Assembly (NCBI RefSeq): GCF_001592365.1
Contig: NZ_BCWU01000005.1
Coordinates: forward strand, 248,001-312,000
Direction of reading: 5' to 3'
Source: Gordonia hydrophobica NBRC 16057
GTDB taxonomy: Bacteria; Actinomycetota; Actinomycetes; Mycobacteriales; Mycobacteriaceae
DNA length: 64,000 nt
A program made the position numbers and the translations under genes. The notes beneath the pieces were generated by a model, which saw only the letters and a program-made list of their open reading frames with translations, was not told the origin of the DNA and did not search any database. Shown here piece after piece: positions 47,259 to 56,801 of this stretch (position 1 is its first letter; each line of letters opens with the position of its first letter).

Positions 47259-47930
47259 TTGCCTGTGGCGATCCCGTCGACGGCAAGGCCCGAAGCGACG
47301 CTGTTCGAGCGTGCGATTGCTCGGGCGACCCAGGGGGCGGGCGAACCCGTGGATGCGACCAGGGAGAAGTTGATCGAGGCCGCGTACCAGCAGTTCTGCG
47401 AGGCCGGCGTCACGCGGTCGTCGATGGAAGAGGTCGCCCGTCGGGCGGGTACCGCACGGATCACCATCTACCGGAAGTTCGACACCAAGGACGCCCTGGT
47501 CGATGCGGTGATGCTGCGAGAGTTTCAGGAGTATTTCGGCGCTTACTTGCAGGTCATGGCGACTGCGGTGACGGCGGCCGATCGTGCGGTGATGGCTTTC
47601 GTCACCTCCTTGCGGACCATCGGCGGCAATCCGTTGATCCGAAAACTCCTCGAAACCGAACCCGAGATGGTCGCCGGTGTGGTCGGCGGTGGCGACGGCC
47701 GCACGTTCGAGGCGGTTCGCGACTTCGTCGCCCACCAGATTCTGCGGGAGCAGGGTGCGGGAAACATCCCTGCCCGTGTCCGCACCATTCCGGCTGCCGA
47801 CCTGGTGGTCCGCATCGCCGGATCGTTCCTCACCTTCCCGAGCGATCTCGTCGACTACGACGACGAGGAAGCGCTCGTCAGCTTCGCCCGCGAATTCCTT
47901 CTTCCGATCCTGGGGCTGCGCCGCTCCTGA
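47259..47930 (+). CDS. TetR-family regulator, candidate controller of lcp-like and mce genes
   Basis: The 223-residue protein has a TetR helix-turn-helix: LIEAAYQQFCEAGVTRSSMEEVARRAG, then TARITIYRKFDTKDALV at about residues 40-75. A helical ligand domain follows, with AdeR/FadR-like length. The TTG at 47259 is preceded by AAGGAG at 6 nt; a GTG at 47265 is the alternative. Divergent from the Tat oxygenase and upstream of yrbEA, with an identical operator before each. The likely ligand is a degradation product of the imported hydrophobic compound. Confidence 0.88.
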   Translation: MPVAIPSTARPEATLFERAIARATQGAGEPVDATREKLIEAAYQQFCEAGVTRSSMEEVARRAGTARITIYRKFDTKDALVDAVMLREFQEYFGAYLQVMATAVTAADRAVMAFVTSLRTIGGNPLIRKLLETEPEMVAGVVGGGDGRTFEAVRDFVAHQILREQGAGNIPARVRTIPAADLVVRIAGSFLTFPSDLVDYDDEEALVSFAREFLLPILGLRRS

Positions 47931-48134
47931 TCTCGGATGCCACATCTCGGTGAACACGCCGAGTGGGAATGTGTCTCCGCTGTCCATCAGTGGTGGAGCC
48001 TCATCGTGATGCCGCCATTCATCCAGTTCGACGCCGTCGTAGGGCCCTGATACGCAGGTGCCGACCTTCGTCACTTCGATGCGGTCGTCGATCGTCCTTC
48101 TTGGCTGCACCGGGACGATCTTTCCTGCTAAGAC

Positions 48135-48150
48135 GGCAAGACGTCTTGCC
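48135..48150. promoter_or_regulatory. Perfect 16-bp palindrome upstream of mce operon
   Basis: GGCAAGACGTCTTGCC is exactly self-complementary and lies 14 bp before the second TetR operator and 59 bp before yrbEA. It is too short of flanking T to be a clear terminator for the tetR gene. It probably binds a second dimeric regulator. Confidence 0.5.
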
Positions 48151-48164
48151 TCCTCCGATTTGTG

Positions 48165-48191
48165 TGTTACGTTTCTCTCGAACTTGTAACA
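48165..48191. promoter_or_regulatory. TetR operator, copy 2 (upstream of yrbEA)
   Basis: TGTTACG-N13-TGTAACA has the same arms, orientation and 13-nt spacing as the site at 47147-47173; only one arm base differs. It ends 17 bp before the yrbEA start codon, so a bound repressor would block the mce promoter or early transcript. Confidence 0.65.
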
Positions 48192-48208
48192 TTCACTGGG
48201 AAACGGGG

Positions 48209-49024
48209 ATGCAGATGGCGTTTGAGCTGCCGCAGTCGAAGGGCCCGGTGCGCGACCTCGCGGTCGAGGCCGGGCACACGCTCGGCTTCGCCCTGCAGTC
48301 GATCGGATCGCTGTTCGTCACCATCGCGCGGCTGCGCCTGTCCCTCTCGGAGACGGTGAACCAGACGGTCTTCATCGGCCGCGTCAGCACCGGTCCGTCG
48401 CTGTTGCTGATGATTCCGGTCGGCGTCTTCATCGCCGTCTCGGTCGGCGAGCTCGCCGGCCGGATCGGCGCGGGCGGCTACTCGGGCGCGGTCGTGGCGT
48501 TCATCATCGTCGGACAGGCGTCGGCCCTCGTCTGCGCACTCATGATGGCGGGTGTCGCGGGCTCGGCCATCTGCACCGACCTGGGCTCCCGCAAGATCCG
48601 AGAAGAGATCGACGCAATGGAGGTCATGGGCGTCAACGTGCTCGAGCGCCTGGTGGCGCCGCGGATCGCTGCGGCGATCATCGTCGCCCTCGTTCTGTGC
48701 TCGCTCATCACGGTGACCGGCGTCGGAGCCTGCTATCTCTACCACATCTACGTCCAGCATCTGCCCGCCGGAAGTTTCATGGCCACCTTCAGCCAGTACG
48801 GCCGGACGTCGGACTTCGTGATGGCCCTGATCAAGTCGGCGCTCTTCGCGCTCTTGGCGACGATCGTCGCCTGCTTCAAGGGGCTGCACGCGCGCGGCGG
48901 ACCGAGCGGCGTCGCCGACGCGGTCAACGAGGCCGTCGTCATCGCGTTCGCGCTCGTCTTCGTCTTCAACACGATTCTCTCGCAGCTCTACTCGATGATC
49001 GTCCCGGCAGTGGGGGCGTACTGA
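48209..49024 (+). CDS. yrbEA: YrbE/MlaE-family ABC permease A of mce operon
   Basis: The 271-residue permease with about five helices belongs to the MlaE/YrbE family. It shows LLLMIPVGVFIAVSVGELAGRIGAGGYSGA-type helices and the family's EEIDAMEVMGVNVLERLVAPRIAA segment that contacts the MCE-associated ATPase. It pairs with the next gene to form the inner-membrane channel. Start ATG 48209 or 48215 (MQM). The required ATPase (Mkl/MceG type) is not in the window and is usually encoded elsewhere. Two operators lie just upstream. Confidence 0.93.
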   Translation: MQMAFELPQSKGPVRDLAVEAGHTLGFALQSIGSLFVTIARLRLSLSETVNQTVFIGRVSTGPSLLLMIPVGVFIAVSVGELAGRIGAGGYSGAVVAFIIVGQASALVCALMMAGVAGSAICTDLGSRKIREEIDAMEVMGVNVLERLVAPRIAAAIIVALVLCSLITVTGVGACYLYHIYVQHLPAGSFMATFSQYGRTSDFVMALIKSALFALLATIVACFKGLHARGGPSGVADAVNEAVVIAFALVFVFNTILSQLYSMIVPAVGAY

Positions 49025-49911
49025 TGACCCGACACTTCGACGTGTCGATCCCGACACGGACCGACATCGGCCTGCGCGTGCGTCATCGCGTCGGTCGTCG
49101 GCTCGGTGGCTTGGCCGACGGCACCGTCCGCTTCGGTGAGTACGTCACGTTCGTCGGACGAGCCGTCATCGGTGTGCCGTTCGCGCTGATGCACTACCGC
49201 AAACACGTGGTCCGGCAGATCGCCGAGGTGACGTTCGGGACCAAATCGCTGCTGTCCGGCGGCGGCACCATCGGCATCGTGCTGGCGATGTCGCTCGCTG
49301 CGGCCGCGATGCTCGGCGTCGAGACCTATCGGGGCCTGCAGTTGGTCGGCATGACGTCGTTGTCGGGGATGCTCGCCGCCATCGCCAACACACGTGAACT
49401 CGCGCCGGTCGTCGTCGCCATCGCCCTCGCAGCGAAGGTCGGCACGGGTTTCACCGCGCAGATCGGCGCCATGCGGATCTCCGACGAGATCGCGGCGCTC
49501 GATTCGATGGCGATCCGATCGGTGCCCTTCCTCGCCACCACGCGGATGATCGCGGCGATGGTCTGCGTCCTGCCGATCTACATGGTCGGGCTGCTCGCCA
49601 GCTACATCTCCACCCGCATGGTGGTGGTGTGGTTCCACGGCGAATCGTCGGGCACCTACGACTACTTCTTCCATCTCGCGCTGAGCCCCACCGACCTGGC
49701 GTTCTCGGCGCTCAAGGCCATCGCGTTCGCTGCGATCGTCACCCTGGTCCACTGCTCGTACGGGTACTTCGCGAGCGGCGGCCCGGAAGGCGTCGGGCAG
49801 GCCGCAGGTCGTGCGCTGCGGACGTCGATCCTCGCCATCGGCATCTTCGACGTGATCCTCACCTTCGGCCTGTGGGGCCTGGTTCCCGAGATCCCCGGAA
49901 TGGGGATGTAG
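49024..49911 (+). CDS. yrbEB: YrbE/MlaE-family ABC permease B of mce operon
   Basis: The 295-residue partner permease has the same family features: FTAQIGAMRISDEIAALDSMAIRSVPFLATTRMIAA, and a hydrophobic C-terminal hairpin (SILAIGIFDVILTFGLWGL). It has a longer N-terminal cytosolic part (about 50 residues) than permease A. TGATG overlap with the previous gene. Together with permease A and an external ATPase it drives substrate import collected by the Mce proteins. Confidence 0.93.
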   Translation: MTRHFDVSIPTRTDIGLRVRHRVGRRLGGLADGTVRFGEYVTFVGRAVIGVPFALMHYRKHVVRQIAEVTFGTKSLLSGGGTIGIVLAMSLAAAAMLGVETYRGLQLVGMTSLSGMLAAIANTRELAPVVVAIALAAKVGTGFTAQIGAMRISDEIAALDSMAIRSVPFLATTRMIAAMVCVLPIYMVGLLASYISTRMVVVWFHGESSGTYDYFFHLALSPTDLAFSALKAIAFAAIVTLVHCSYGYFASGGPEGVGQAAGRALRTSILAIGIFDVILTFGLWGLVPEIPGMGM

Positions 49912-49913
49912 TG

Positions 49914-51221
49914 ATGACGGTCATGCTGCCGGGCCGCCCGGTCTCCAAGTTCCGATACGTGCTGCGCGCGCTTCTCGCCGCCGTCCTCATCGTCGCGTTC
50001 GCCGTCTGGATGGTGGGCCGCAGTGCCGGGTGGTCCGCGGACGAAGCCGAGGTGTACACCGACGTCCCCGTCGGCGTCGGACTCCTCCAGGAGGGCGCGC
50101 CGGTCCGCTTTCACGGCATCAAGGTCGGGCGGATCTCGTCCATCGAAGCGGGTGCGACGTCGTCGCGCGTGACGCTGGCGCTCGCCGATTCCGCGATCGG
50201 CCAGATCCCGGGTCGAGTGACGGCCCGCGTCCTGCCGCGCACGTTCTTCGGTGACGTCTACCTCCAACTGATCCCGACCGAGGGGTCGCAGCAGAGCACG
50301 GATCGCTTGTCGGCGGGCGATCAGATCGCGATCGACGACGGCCCCGACGCGGTGAACCTCTACGACGTCTTCGCGAAGCTCTCGCACCTGATCGAGGAAG
50401 TGCAACCGCAGGAGATGACCATCGCACTCACCGCCGTCAGCAAGGCCGTCAGCGGTCGCGGCGATCAACTCGGCATGATGATCGACGACTGGTGGGCCGC
50501 CTCCAAAGAACTGGAGCAGTCGGTGACCCGATTCATCGAAGCGACACCGCAGTTCCGCGAGGTCGCCGAGAGTCTGGAACGGGCCACGCCCGCTGTCATC
50601 GAGACGATGGCATCGGTCACCTCGATCTCCCGCGGGATCGTCGATCATCGCGATCACCTCGCCGACTTCTTCCGCAGCGCCGTCGATTTCGTGTCCGCAA
50701 CGGGATCGTTCGTCGCCCAGCAGCGACGATCCCTCATCACCGTGCTCGACGCGACGGGCACCATCCTCTCCACCGTCGCCGAGAACCCGCAGGGCGTCTC
50801 CCAGACCGTCGCGGAGGCGGAGAAGTTCGGCAAGGCCGGCGCGATCCTCTTCTCGACCGGACGATTCAACATCACCACCGTCGCGACGTTCTCGCAGCCG
50901 ATGCCGTACACCGCCGCGGACTGCCCGACCTATGGGTCGCTCCGCGGCGCGCACTGCACGGGGAGAGGTGCTGAGTACGGCGTCGGACCGGTTCGGAAGC
51001 CGGGTGAGGGGCCCGGTCGAGTCCTCGACCCACCGAAGCGGACCGTCGCGCCGGCGAGCACTGGTCCCGAGATCGTCGGCGGCGCTGCTGAGGCACAGCC
51101 GCTCGGCCTCCTCGAAGGCTCAGTGGCCCCGTCCCGCACACGTCAGTCGGGAACTCCCAACCCGGCGACCACGCTGATGCTCGGCCCGATGGTGCGCGGC
51201 ACGGAGGTGACGGTCCGATGA
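49914..51221 (+). CDS. mceA: Mce family protein A
   Basis: The 435-residue protein starts with one N-terminal membrane helix (LRALLAAVLIVAFAVWMVG) and an MCE beta domain (about 45-125, VPVGVGLLQEGAPVRFHGIKVGRIS), then long helices that build the substrate tunnel. The C-terminal 80 residues are Pro/Gly-rich and extended. MceA to MceF form a heterohexameric shuttle across the cell envelope for lipids, sterols or other hydrophobic compounds. The ATG at 49914 is chosen over the preceding GTG. Confidence 0.92.
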   Translation: MTVMLPGRPVSKFRYVLRALLAAVLIVAFAVWMVGRSAGWSADEAEVYTDVPVGVGLLQEGAPVRFHGIKVGRISSIEAGATSSRVTLALADSAIGQIPGRVTARVLPRTFFGDVYLQLIPTEGSQQSTDRLSAGDQIAIDDGPDAVNLYDVFAKLSHLIEEVQPQEMTIALTAVSKAVSGRGDQLGMMIDDWWAASKELEQSVTRFIEATPQFREVAESLERATPAVIETMASVTSISRGIVDHRDHLADFFRSAVDFVSATGSFVAQQRRSLITVLDATGTILSTVAENPQGVSQTVAEAEKFGKAGAILFSTGRFNITTVATFSQPMPYTAADCPTYGSLRGAHCTGRGAEYGVGPVRKPGEGPGRVLDPPKRTVAPASTGPEIVGGAAEAQPLGLLEGSVAPSRTRQSGTPNPATTLMLGPMVRGTEVTVR

Positions 51222-52234
51222 CTCGCCTCTCACCGTTCGTCGCGATCAAAGCGGGACTGCTGATTCTGACCGGCGTGGTGGCCGCGGTGCTGGTCGTCAA
51301 CACCCTGCGCGTTCCGGTCGCCGGGGACACCGATGAGTACACGGTCGTCTTCACCGACGCCGAAGGCCTCATCGACGGCAACCCGGTCACGATGTCGGGC
51401 GTGCGGATCGGTCGGGTCGACGGCATCGCCCTGCGTGCGCAGCCCGACGGTACCGCCCTCGCGTACGTGACGGTCGCCGTGCAGTCGGCGCATCCGCTTC
51501 CGGAGCGTGTCCGCGCCTCGATCCGTTACGGCGACATGCTCGGCGCCCGGTACGTCGCGATCGAGTCCGATGCGACGGCACCGCCACGAGTCGGGAACGT
51601 GGTCGCCGCAGCGGCGACTGATCCGCCGATCAACCTGACCGCGCTGATGAACGGTTTCCAGCCGCTCTTCGCCTCGTTGGAACCGAAGCAGGTCAACGAA
51701 CTCGCGCAGGGATTCGTCGACACCTTCGCCGGCCGCACCAGATCGGTCCGCCTGCTGCTGAGACAGATCGCAACGATGGGATCCGACCTCGAATCGAACA
51801 GCGCCGTGTTCGCCCGCGTCGTCTCGAATCTCACCACCCTCATGCAGAGCGCCGATCAGCGCAGCGACCAAGTGACCGAGCTCTTCGCCGGACTCGGCGA
51901 TCTCACCACGTCGATCGTCGGTGACGAGGGGCGCCTCACCGCGCTGTTCGATTCCGGCGATCGGACGCTCGCAGCCCTCGCGCAGATGATGACCGTGGCG
52001 GGCGACGATTTCGCCGAGGCGCTGACCGGCCTCAACGACGTCACCGGCGCGTGGGTTCCGCACACGGCGAAGTTCCAGACGTTCCTGCAGAAGCTGCCGG
52101 TGATGGCCGACAAGATCAACCATGCGGGCCGCTATGGCGGGTTCATGTCGCTGTACATGTGCAACTTCACGCTCAAGGCCGGTGGGGCGGAAGCCAATAT
52201 CTTCGGCACGTCGCACTCGGCGATGTGCAGGTAG
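51218..52234 (+). CDS. mceB: Mce family protein B
   Basis: The 338-residue protein has an N-terminal helix (FVAIKAGLLILTGVVAAVLVV), an MCE domain (about 40-120, FTDAEGLIDGNPVTMSGVRIGRVDG) and a helical domain. Conserved C-terminal cysteines occur in SLYMCNFTLK and near the end (SAMCR), as in other MceB proteins. ATGA overlap with mceA. Length is normal. Confidence 0.93.
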   Translation: MTRLSPFVAIKAGLLILTGVVAAVLVVNTLRVPVAGDTDEYTVVFTDAEGLIDGNPVTMSGVRIGRVDGIALRAQPDGTALAYVTVAVQSAHPLPERVRASIRYGDMLGARYVAIESDATAPPRVGNVVAAAATDPPINLTALMNGFQPLFASLEPKQVNELAQGFVDTFAGRTRSVRLLLRQIATMGSDLESNSAVFARVVSNLTTLMQSADQRSDQVTELFAGLGDLTTSIVGDEGRLTALFDSGDRTLAALAQMMTVAGDDFAEALTGLNDVTGAWVPHTAKFQTFLQKLPVMADKINHAGRYGGFMSLYMCNFTLKAGGAEANIFGTSHSAMCR

Positions 52235-52246
52235 GGGAGTAGCACC

Positions 52247-53290
52247 GTGTTTCTCGTCCGTCTGATCGACGTCTTCGTCGGGGTGTTGGAGTTCATCTTC
52301 AAACCCGGTCGCCGCAACGCGGGCGCCTCGCCCGCCGTTCTCGGCACCGCGGGCATCGTCGTGCTGGTGGTGCTCATGGTGGCCGCGATCGGCGTCCCGC
52401 AGCTCGCGTATCACTCGAGTACCTCGCCGTACACCGCGGAACTGCACAATGCCGGCGGGCTCACGACCGCTGATCCGGTTCTTGTCGCGGGCGTCCCCGC
52501 CGGCCGGATCGAGTCCATCGACCTCGCGGGCGACCGCGTCCGCGTGGGCTTCCGGCTGGACAACGACCAACCGCTCGGCAACCAGACGCGGTCCGACGTC
52601 CGCCTGCGGACCGTCCTCGGCAAGCGATACCTGGAGATCGTTCCCGGCGGTACCGGGAGCGTGGGACCGGACAACACCATCCCGCTCTCGCGGACCGGAA
52701 CGTCGTACACGCTCGACGATCTCTCCGACGACGCCGTCACCACCTCGGCCGCGATCGATCCGGAGGTGATGCGGACCCTGATGTCGACCATGCAGTCGCT
52801 GGTTCCGGACCCGGAGACCCTCACCGCGTCGATGGACGGCATCAGTGGCGCGGCGTTCGCGGTCACCAACAGCGGTCGGCAGCTCGACCACCTCCTGAGC
52901 CTGGCGAAGCGACTCGCGACGGTGTCGGCAGATCAGGCCGACTCCATCTCGACGGCGTTCGGCAACGCGCAGGCCGTCGCACAGATGCTGGTGGTGCGTC
53001 GGCACGTCCTCACCCGGCTCGCTGACAACCTGCGCCAGGTCCTGAAGTCCATGGCGACGGCGTTCCCGCAGGTCCCGATGGGAGAGCTGATGAAGAACGT
53101 CACCGCGGTGACGGCAACGCTGTCGGCCAACGCCGATCAGGTCTCGGCGATCCTCACTCACCTGCCGCCGTCGCTGCGCACCATCACCGATGCGACCGGC
53201 AACGGCAACTGGGCCGATGTGACCTCGCCCGCCGCGATCATTCCGGACAACATGCTGTGCGTCCTCGGTGTCATGAAGGGATGCAAGTAG
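52247..53290 (+). CDS. mceC: Mce family protein C
   Basis: The 347-residue protein starts at GTG behind GGGGAG. It has a hydrophobic helix (AGIVVLVVLMVAAIGV), an MCE domain (about 60-140, LHNAGGLTTADPVLVAGVPAGRIESI) and a helical region rich in Leu/Thr/Asp heptads. A Cys pair near the C-terminus (NMLCVLGVMKGCK) is typical. It lies 12 nt after mceB. Confidence 0.92.
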   Translation: MFLVRLIDVFVGVLEFIFKPGRRNAGASPAVLGTAGIVVLVVLMVAAIGVPQLAYHSSTSPYTAELHNAGGLTTADPVLVAGVPAGRIESIDLAGDRVRVGFRLDNDQPLGNQTRSDVRLRTVLGKRYLEIVPGGTGSVGPDNTIPLSRTGTSYTLDDLSDDAVTTSAAIDPEVMRTLMSTMQSLVPDPETLTASMDGISGAAFAVTNSGRQLDHLLSLAKRLATVSADQADSISTAFGNAQAVAQMLVVRRHVLTRLADNLRQVLKSMATAFPQVPMGELMKNVTAVTATLSANADQVSAILTHLPPSLRTITDATGNGNWADVTSPAAIIPDNMLCVLGVMKGCK

Positions 53291-54451
53291 ATGACTTTCC
53301 GTCAGGTCCGAGAGGTCCGGCAGCGCAAGCGGTACGGCGGTCGGGTGGTGCTGGTTCTGCTGCTGGTCGCGGCGATCGTCGCCGGACTGTGGTTCACGCT
53401 GGTCCGAGAGCCCGACATCCGCACCGTCCGCGCCGAGTTCGAATTCACCAACGGACTGTACGAGGGGTCCAAGGTGACAGTCCTCGGGGTGCCGGTCGGC
53501 CGCGTCGAATCGCTGACCCCGCGCGGCGACCGCGTCGTCGTCGAGATGACGATCGACGGCGACGTGACACTGCCCGCGGGGGTGCACGCGCTCATCGAGA
53601 ACGCGTCGGTCATCAGCGAACGGCACCTGGACCTCGCACCCGCGTACACCGGCGGACCCGCCCTCGACGACGGTGCCACCATCCCGCTGACCAGGACGCG
53701 TGCGCCCATCAGCTTCGACCAACTGCTCGGCAGCATGAGCACCATCACCGACGTCCTCAGCCCCGACAAGGGTTCCGCGGGCGGCGCCGGCAACGGTGAC
53801 CTGGGTGCCCTGCTGAACCGCACCGCGCAGGCCTGGGACGGCGGTGGTGAGCGGTTCAATCGGGCACTCTCGCAGTTGGCGTCGGCCAGCGGACTCGTCG
53901 GCGCGCGCAGCGGCGACATCGAGGGCCTCGTCGTCAGCCTCGATACGCTGATGAACTCGTTCCGCGCCAAGCAGGTCTCCCTCGACGGCTTGGTCCGGTC
54001 GATGAGCGCGCTCTCCGATCAGTGGCGAGACCAGGACGTCACCACCCCGATCAACGACCTCAAGACGGTGTTCGACCAGATCAATCAGTTCGTCACCGAT
54101 CACGCGGGCGACGTCGGCACCGTCGCCGCGAACCTCGAAGAACTCGGCACGGTGCTGGCCGCCAACCGGTCCGGACTCGCCGAATTCATGGACCTCGCGC
54201 CGCTGATGATGCAGAACCTCTCCAGCACCGTCGGTCCCGACCGGCGCGGCCGGATCCGCCTCAACGTCTCCACCACCCTCACCCAGTTCCGGACGCTGAA
54301 GCCGCTGTGCGAGAAGTTCCCGATGCCGCTGTGCACCGGCGCAGGCCTGACCAACCCGATCTCGTTCCCGATCTCGATGTCCGACCCCCTCGGCATCGTC
54401 TCCGCGATCACCGGCCAGTCGCCGAGCGCGCCGAAGAAGGGACAGCGATGA
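53291..54451 (+). CDS. mceD: Mce family protein D
   Basis: The 386-residue protein begins immediately after the mceC stop. The N-terminal helix is GGRVVLVLLLVAAIVAGLWF. The MCE domain follows (EFEFTNGLYEGSKVTVLGVPVGRVESL, about 45-125). The C-terminus has the Cys pair CEKFPMPLC and a short Pro/Lys tail. It is translated as part of the six-subunit Mce shuttle. Length and motif order are as in other MceD proteins. Confidence 0.93.
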   Translation: MTFRQVREVRQRKRYGGRVVLVLLLVAAIVAGLWFTLVREPDIRTVRAEFEFTNGLYEGSKVTVLGVPVGRVESLTPRGDRVVVEMTIDGDVTLPAGVHALIENASVISERHLDLAPAYTGGPALDDGATIPLTRTRAPISFDQLLGSMSTITDVLSPDKGSAGGAGNGDLGALLNRTAQAWDGGGERFNRALSQLASASGLVGARSGDIEGLVVSLDTLMNSFRAKQVSLDGLVRSMSALSDQWRDQDVTTPINDLKTVFDQINQFVTDHAGDVGTVAANLEELGTVLAANRSGLAEFMDLAPLMMQNLSSTVGPDRRGRIRLNVSTTLTQFRTLKPLCEKFPMPLCTGAGLTNPISFPISMSDPLGIVSAITGQSPSAPKKGQR

Positions 54452-55575
54452 GCAGGCAGACCAGGGCTGTGCGGGTCGCGGCGGCGGGTGTCGCGCTGAC
54501 CGTCTCCCTCACCGGGTGTTCGTACGGACTGCAGAATCTACCGGTCGGCGGCGGCAGCGGAGGACTCGACGTGACGGCCGACTTCACCGTCGCCGACGGC
54601 GTGGTGCCGGGCGCCGATGTCCGCAGCGGACAGCAGGTGATCGGCCGCGTCGTCGAGATCGGCCTCACCGGTTCCGGCGCCCGCCTCACGTTGGCGCTCG
54701 ACCGCGGCACGGACCTGCCCGCGAACGTGACCGCGGCGTTGGAGGTTCCGTCGGCGCTCGGGACGCCGTTCATCCGACTCGAGCGCCCCGAGCAGCCACG
54801 GGGCCGGCTGGTCGACGGTGCCGAGATCGGCGCCGACCGCAGCTCGATCGGACCTCAGGTGGAGGGCACCCTCGCCGCACTCGGAACGGTCGTCTCCGGT
54901 AGTGGATTCGGGCAGCTGCAGTCCATCGTCGCCAGTCTCAACGAGGCGTTCGCGACGCGCTCCGACAAGGTCGGCGACCTCATCGACACGCTCAACCGGC
55001 TGCTGTCGGCGTCGTCGCCCTACACCCGGGACTTCGAGCGCGCGATGCAGGCCGCCGCCCGCGTCAGCGACGTCTTCGTCGCCAACCAGCAGAAGGTGGC
55101 CGACTTCCTCGACCAGACACCGCGCGCCGTGGCCGTGCTCGCCGGTCAGCGTGATCGGATCTCAGCATTGATGGACCAGACCACCGGGCTCGCCAAGAAT
55201 CTGGACGCGATCACGCGCGGTCGGCAGCAGACGCTGAATCACCTGGTGCCCGACGCGCTGACTCTCGTCAACGCACTCGGCTCGTTCAACGACGACGTCG
55301 GCGCCACTCTCACACAGATGAACGCCTTCATGTCGAACTTCTCGTCGGCCATCCGCGGCGACTACCTGACCTTCGACGGTGCGCTCGACGTGCCGGGCAG
55401 CATCGACAAGATCCTCACCGGCGGCATGCTCGCCTCCGGTCAACCGCTGCCCACTCCGGGTGAGCTCGCCGACGTCCTCACCGGCGGACTGACGGGTGGC
55501 AAGAAGTCCGACACCGAACCGGACACGAAGAAGCCGGAGAAGAAGACCGAGAAGACGAAGGGAACGCGAGGATGA
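54448..55575 (+). CDS. mceE: Mce family lipoprotein E (LprK-like)
   Basis: The 375-residue protein has a lipoprotein signal with lipobox LTGC (Cys near residue 26). The MCE domain follows (ADFTVADGVVPGADVRSGQQVIGRVVEI) and then long helices. The C-terminal 30 residues are a Lys/Glu/Thr-rich charged tail. MceE is the only lipidated Mce subunit in mycobacterial operons, and that pattern is kept here. ATGA overlap with mceD; the stop overlaps mceF. Confidence 0.94.
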   Translation: MSRQTRAVRVAAAGVALTVSLTGCSYGLQNLPVGGGSGGLDVTADFTVADGVVPGADVRSGQQVIGRVVEIGLTGSGARLTLALDRGTDLPANVTAALEVPSALGTPFIRLERPEQPRGRLVDGAEIGADRSSIGPQVEGTLAALGTVVSGSGFGQLQSIVASLNEAFATRSDKVGDLIDTLNRLLSASSPYTRDFERAMQAAARVSDVFVANQQKVADFLDQTPRAVAVLAGQRDRISALMDQTTGLAKNLDAITRGRQQTLNHLVPDALTLVNALGSFNDDVGATLTQMNAFMSNFSSAIRGDYLTFDGALDVPGSIDKILTGGMLASGQPLPTPGELADVLTGGLTGGKKSDTEPDTKKPEKKTEKTKGTRG

Positions 55576-56801
55576 GAGACCGGTTTCCCGTCGGGACCTT
55601 CCAGTTCGTGCTCTTCGTGGTGGTCGCTGTGCTCGTGATCCCACTCGGCGTCAATTACATCGCGGGCGCCGAAGGATTCACGGGCAAACTGCATCTGCAC
55701 GCCTCGCTGAACGACGCCTTCGGGCTCACCGAGGGGACCGGCGTCACGGTGCGCGGCGTCGACGTCGGCACCGTCAGCTCGTCACGCCTCGCCGCGGACG
55801 GACGATCTGCCCAGGTGGAATTGACGCTGCGCGGCGACACCCAGATCTCCACCGATGCGTACCTGCAGGTCACGATGGGGTCGATGGCGGGCATTCAGAG
55901 TGTCGACATCGTCACCGACTCCGCCGCCGGGCCGTTTCTCCAGGACGGCGACCGCATCGCGGCCCCGGCGGACAAGCAGCCGATGCAGATGGATCAGATC
56001 ATCCTGAAGGCGTCGCATCTCCTGGAGACCGTGCGCGACGGGTCCGTCTCCACCGTCGGACGCGAACTCGCCGCCGCGTTCGGTGATCGGGGCGATTCCC
56101 TGGAGAAACTGGTCGCCAACGGTGCGGCGCTGGCCTCGGTGGTCCGACGCAACGCGCCGCTGCTCTCGGGAATGCTCGGCGACTGGGTCGACACGCTCGA
56201 CGCGATGGCCGACTCCACGGCGAGCTTCGAACGCGGGATGCGGTCGGCCGCCGACTTCACCGACCAACTCGACGCGCAGCAGCCGGTGTTCGTCTATCTG
56301 CTCGACCACTCGCCGCAGGCGCTCGATCGCGCGACTGCGCTCTTCGACAAGTACCGCGGAACGTTCGGCGGCGTGCTGGCGAACCTCGTGGCGGTGGAGC
56401 CGATCATCGCCGACCGTGACGATGCGCTCCGCACCGGACTCACCACCATCCCGCAGGGCCTGAAGGATCTGCGGTCCATCGTCAAGAACAACCGCGCCGA
56501 CTTCACGTTGCTCGGCACGCAGGGGCCGGTCTGCCTGTTCTACGACGAGCCGCGGCGCACCATCGGCGACCTCACGCCGTCGCAACCGAATCTGGCGCGC
56601 TATTGCCCGCCGGGCGACGGCCACGGCCAGCGCGGCGCCGTCAACGCGCCGCGTCCCAATGACCTCGGCACCCGCACCTGGAAGCAGCCCGGCGGCGTCG
56701 CGGGGCCTCCGTCCGTCACCGACCCGCTGTTGATCCCCGATGGCGCCGAACTCCTCCTCATGTGGCGAGACCTGTTGGAAAGGACACGAAATGGCAAGTG
56801 A
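55572..56801 (+). CDS. mceF: Mce family protein F
   Basis: The 409-residue protein has an N-terminal helix (FQFVLFVVVAVLVIPLGVNY), an MCE domain (about 35-120, LNDAFGLTEGTGVTVRGVDVGTVSS) and a helical shaft. The C-terminal Cys-containing segment is CLFYDEPRRTIGD and then RYCPPGDG. It closes the mceA-F set, all in the canonical order. The 3' end overlaps the mas gene by 11 nt. Confidence 0.93.
   Translation: MRDRFPVGTFQFVLFVVVAVLVIPLGVNYIAGAEGFTGKLHLHASLNDAFGLTEGTGVTVRGVDVGTVSSSRLAADGRSAQVELTLRGDTQISTDAYLQVTMGSMAGIQSVDIVTDSAAGPFLQDGDRIAAPADKQPMQMDQIILKASHLLETVRDGSVSTVGRELAAAFGDRGDSLEKLVANGAALASVVRRNAPLLSGMLGDWVDTLDAMADSTASFERGMRSAADFTDQLDAQQPVFVYLLDHSPQALDRATALFDKYRGTFGGVLANLVAVEPIIADRDDALRTGLTTIPQGLKDLRSIVKNNRADFTLLGTQGPVCLFYDEPRRTIGDLTPSQPNLARYCPPGDGHGQRGAVNAPRPNDLGTRTWKQPGGVAGPPSVTDPLLIPDGAELLLMWRDLLERTRNGK

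Noticed and set aside
45858..48110. 750-codon form of the lcp-like gene starting at 48110
   Set aside because: The extension is antisense to tetR and crosses the operator; the GAGGAGG site and Tat signal place the start at 47126.
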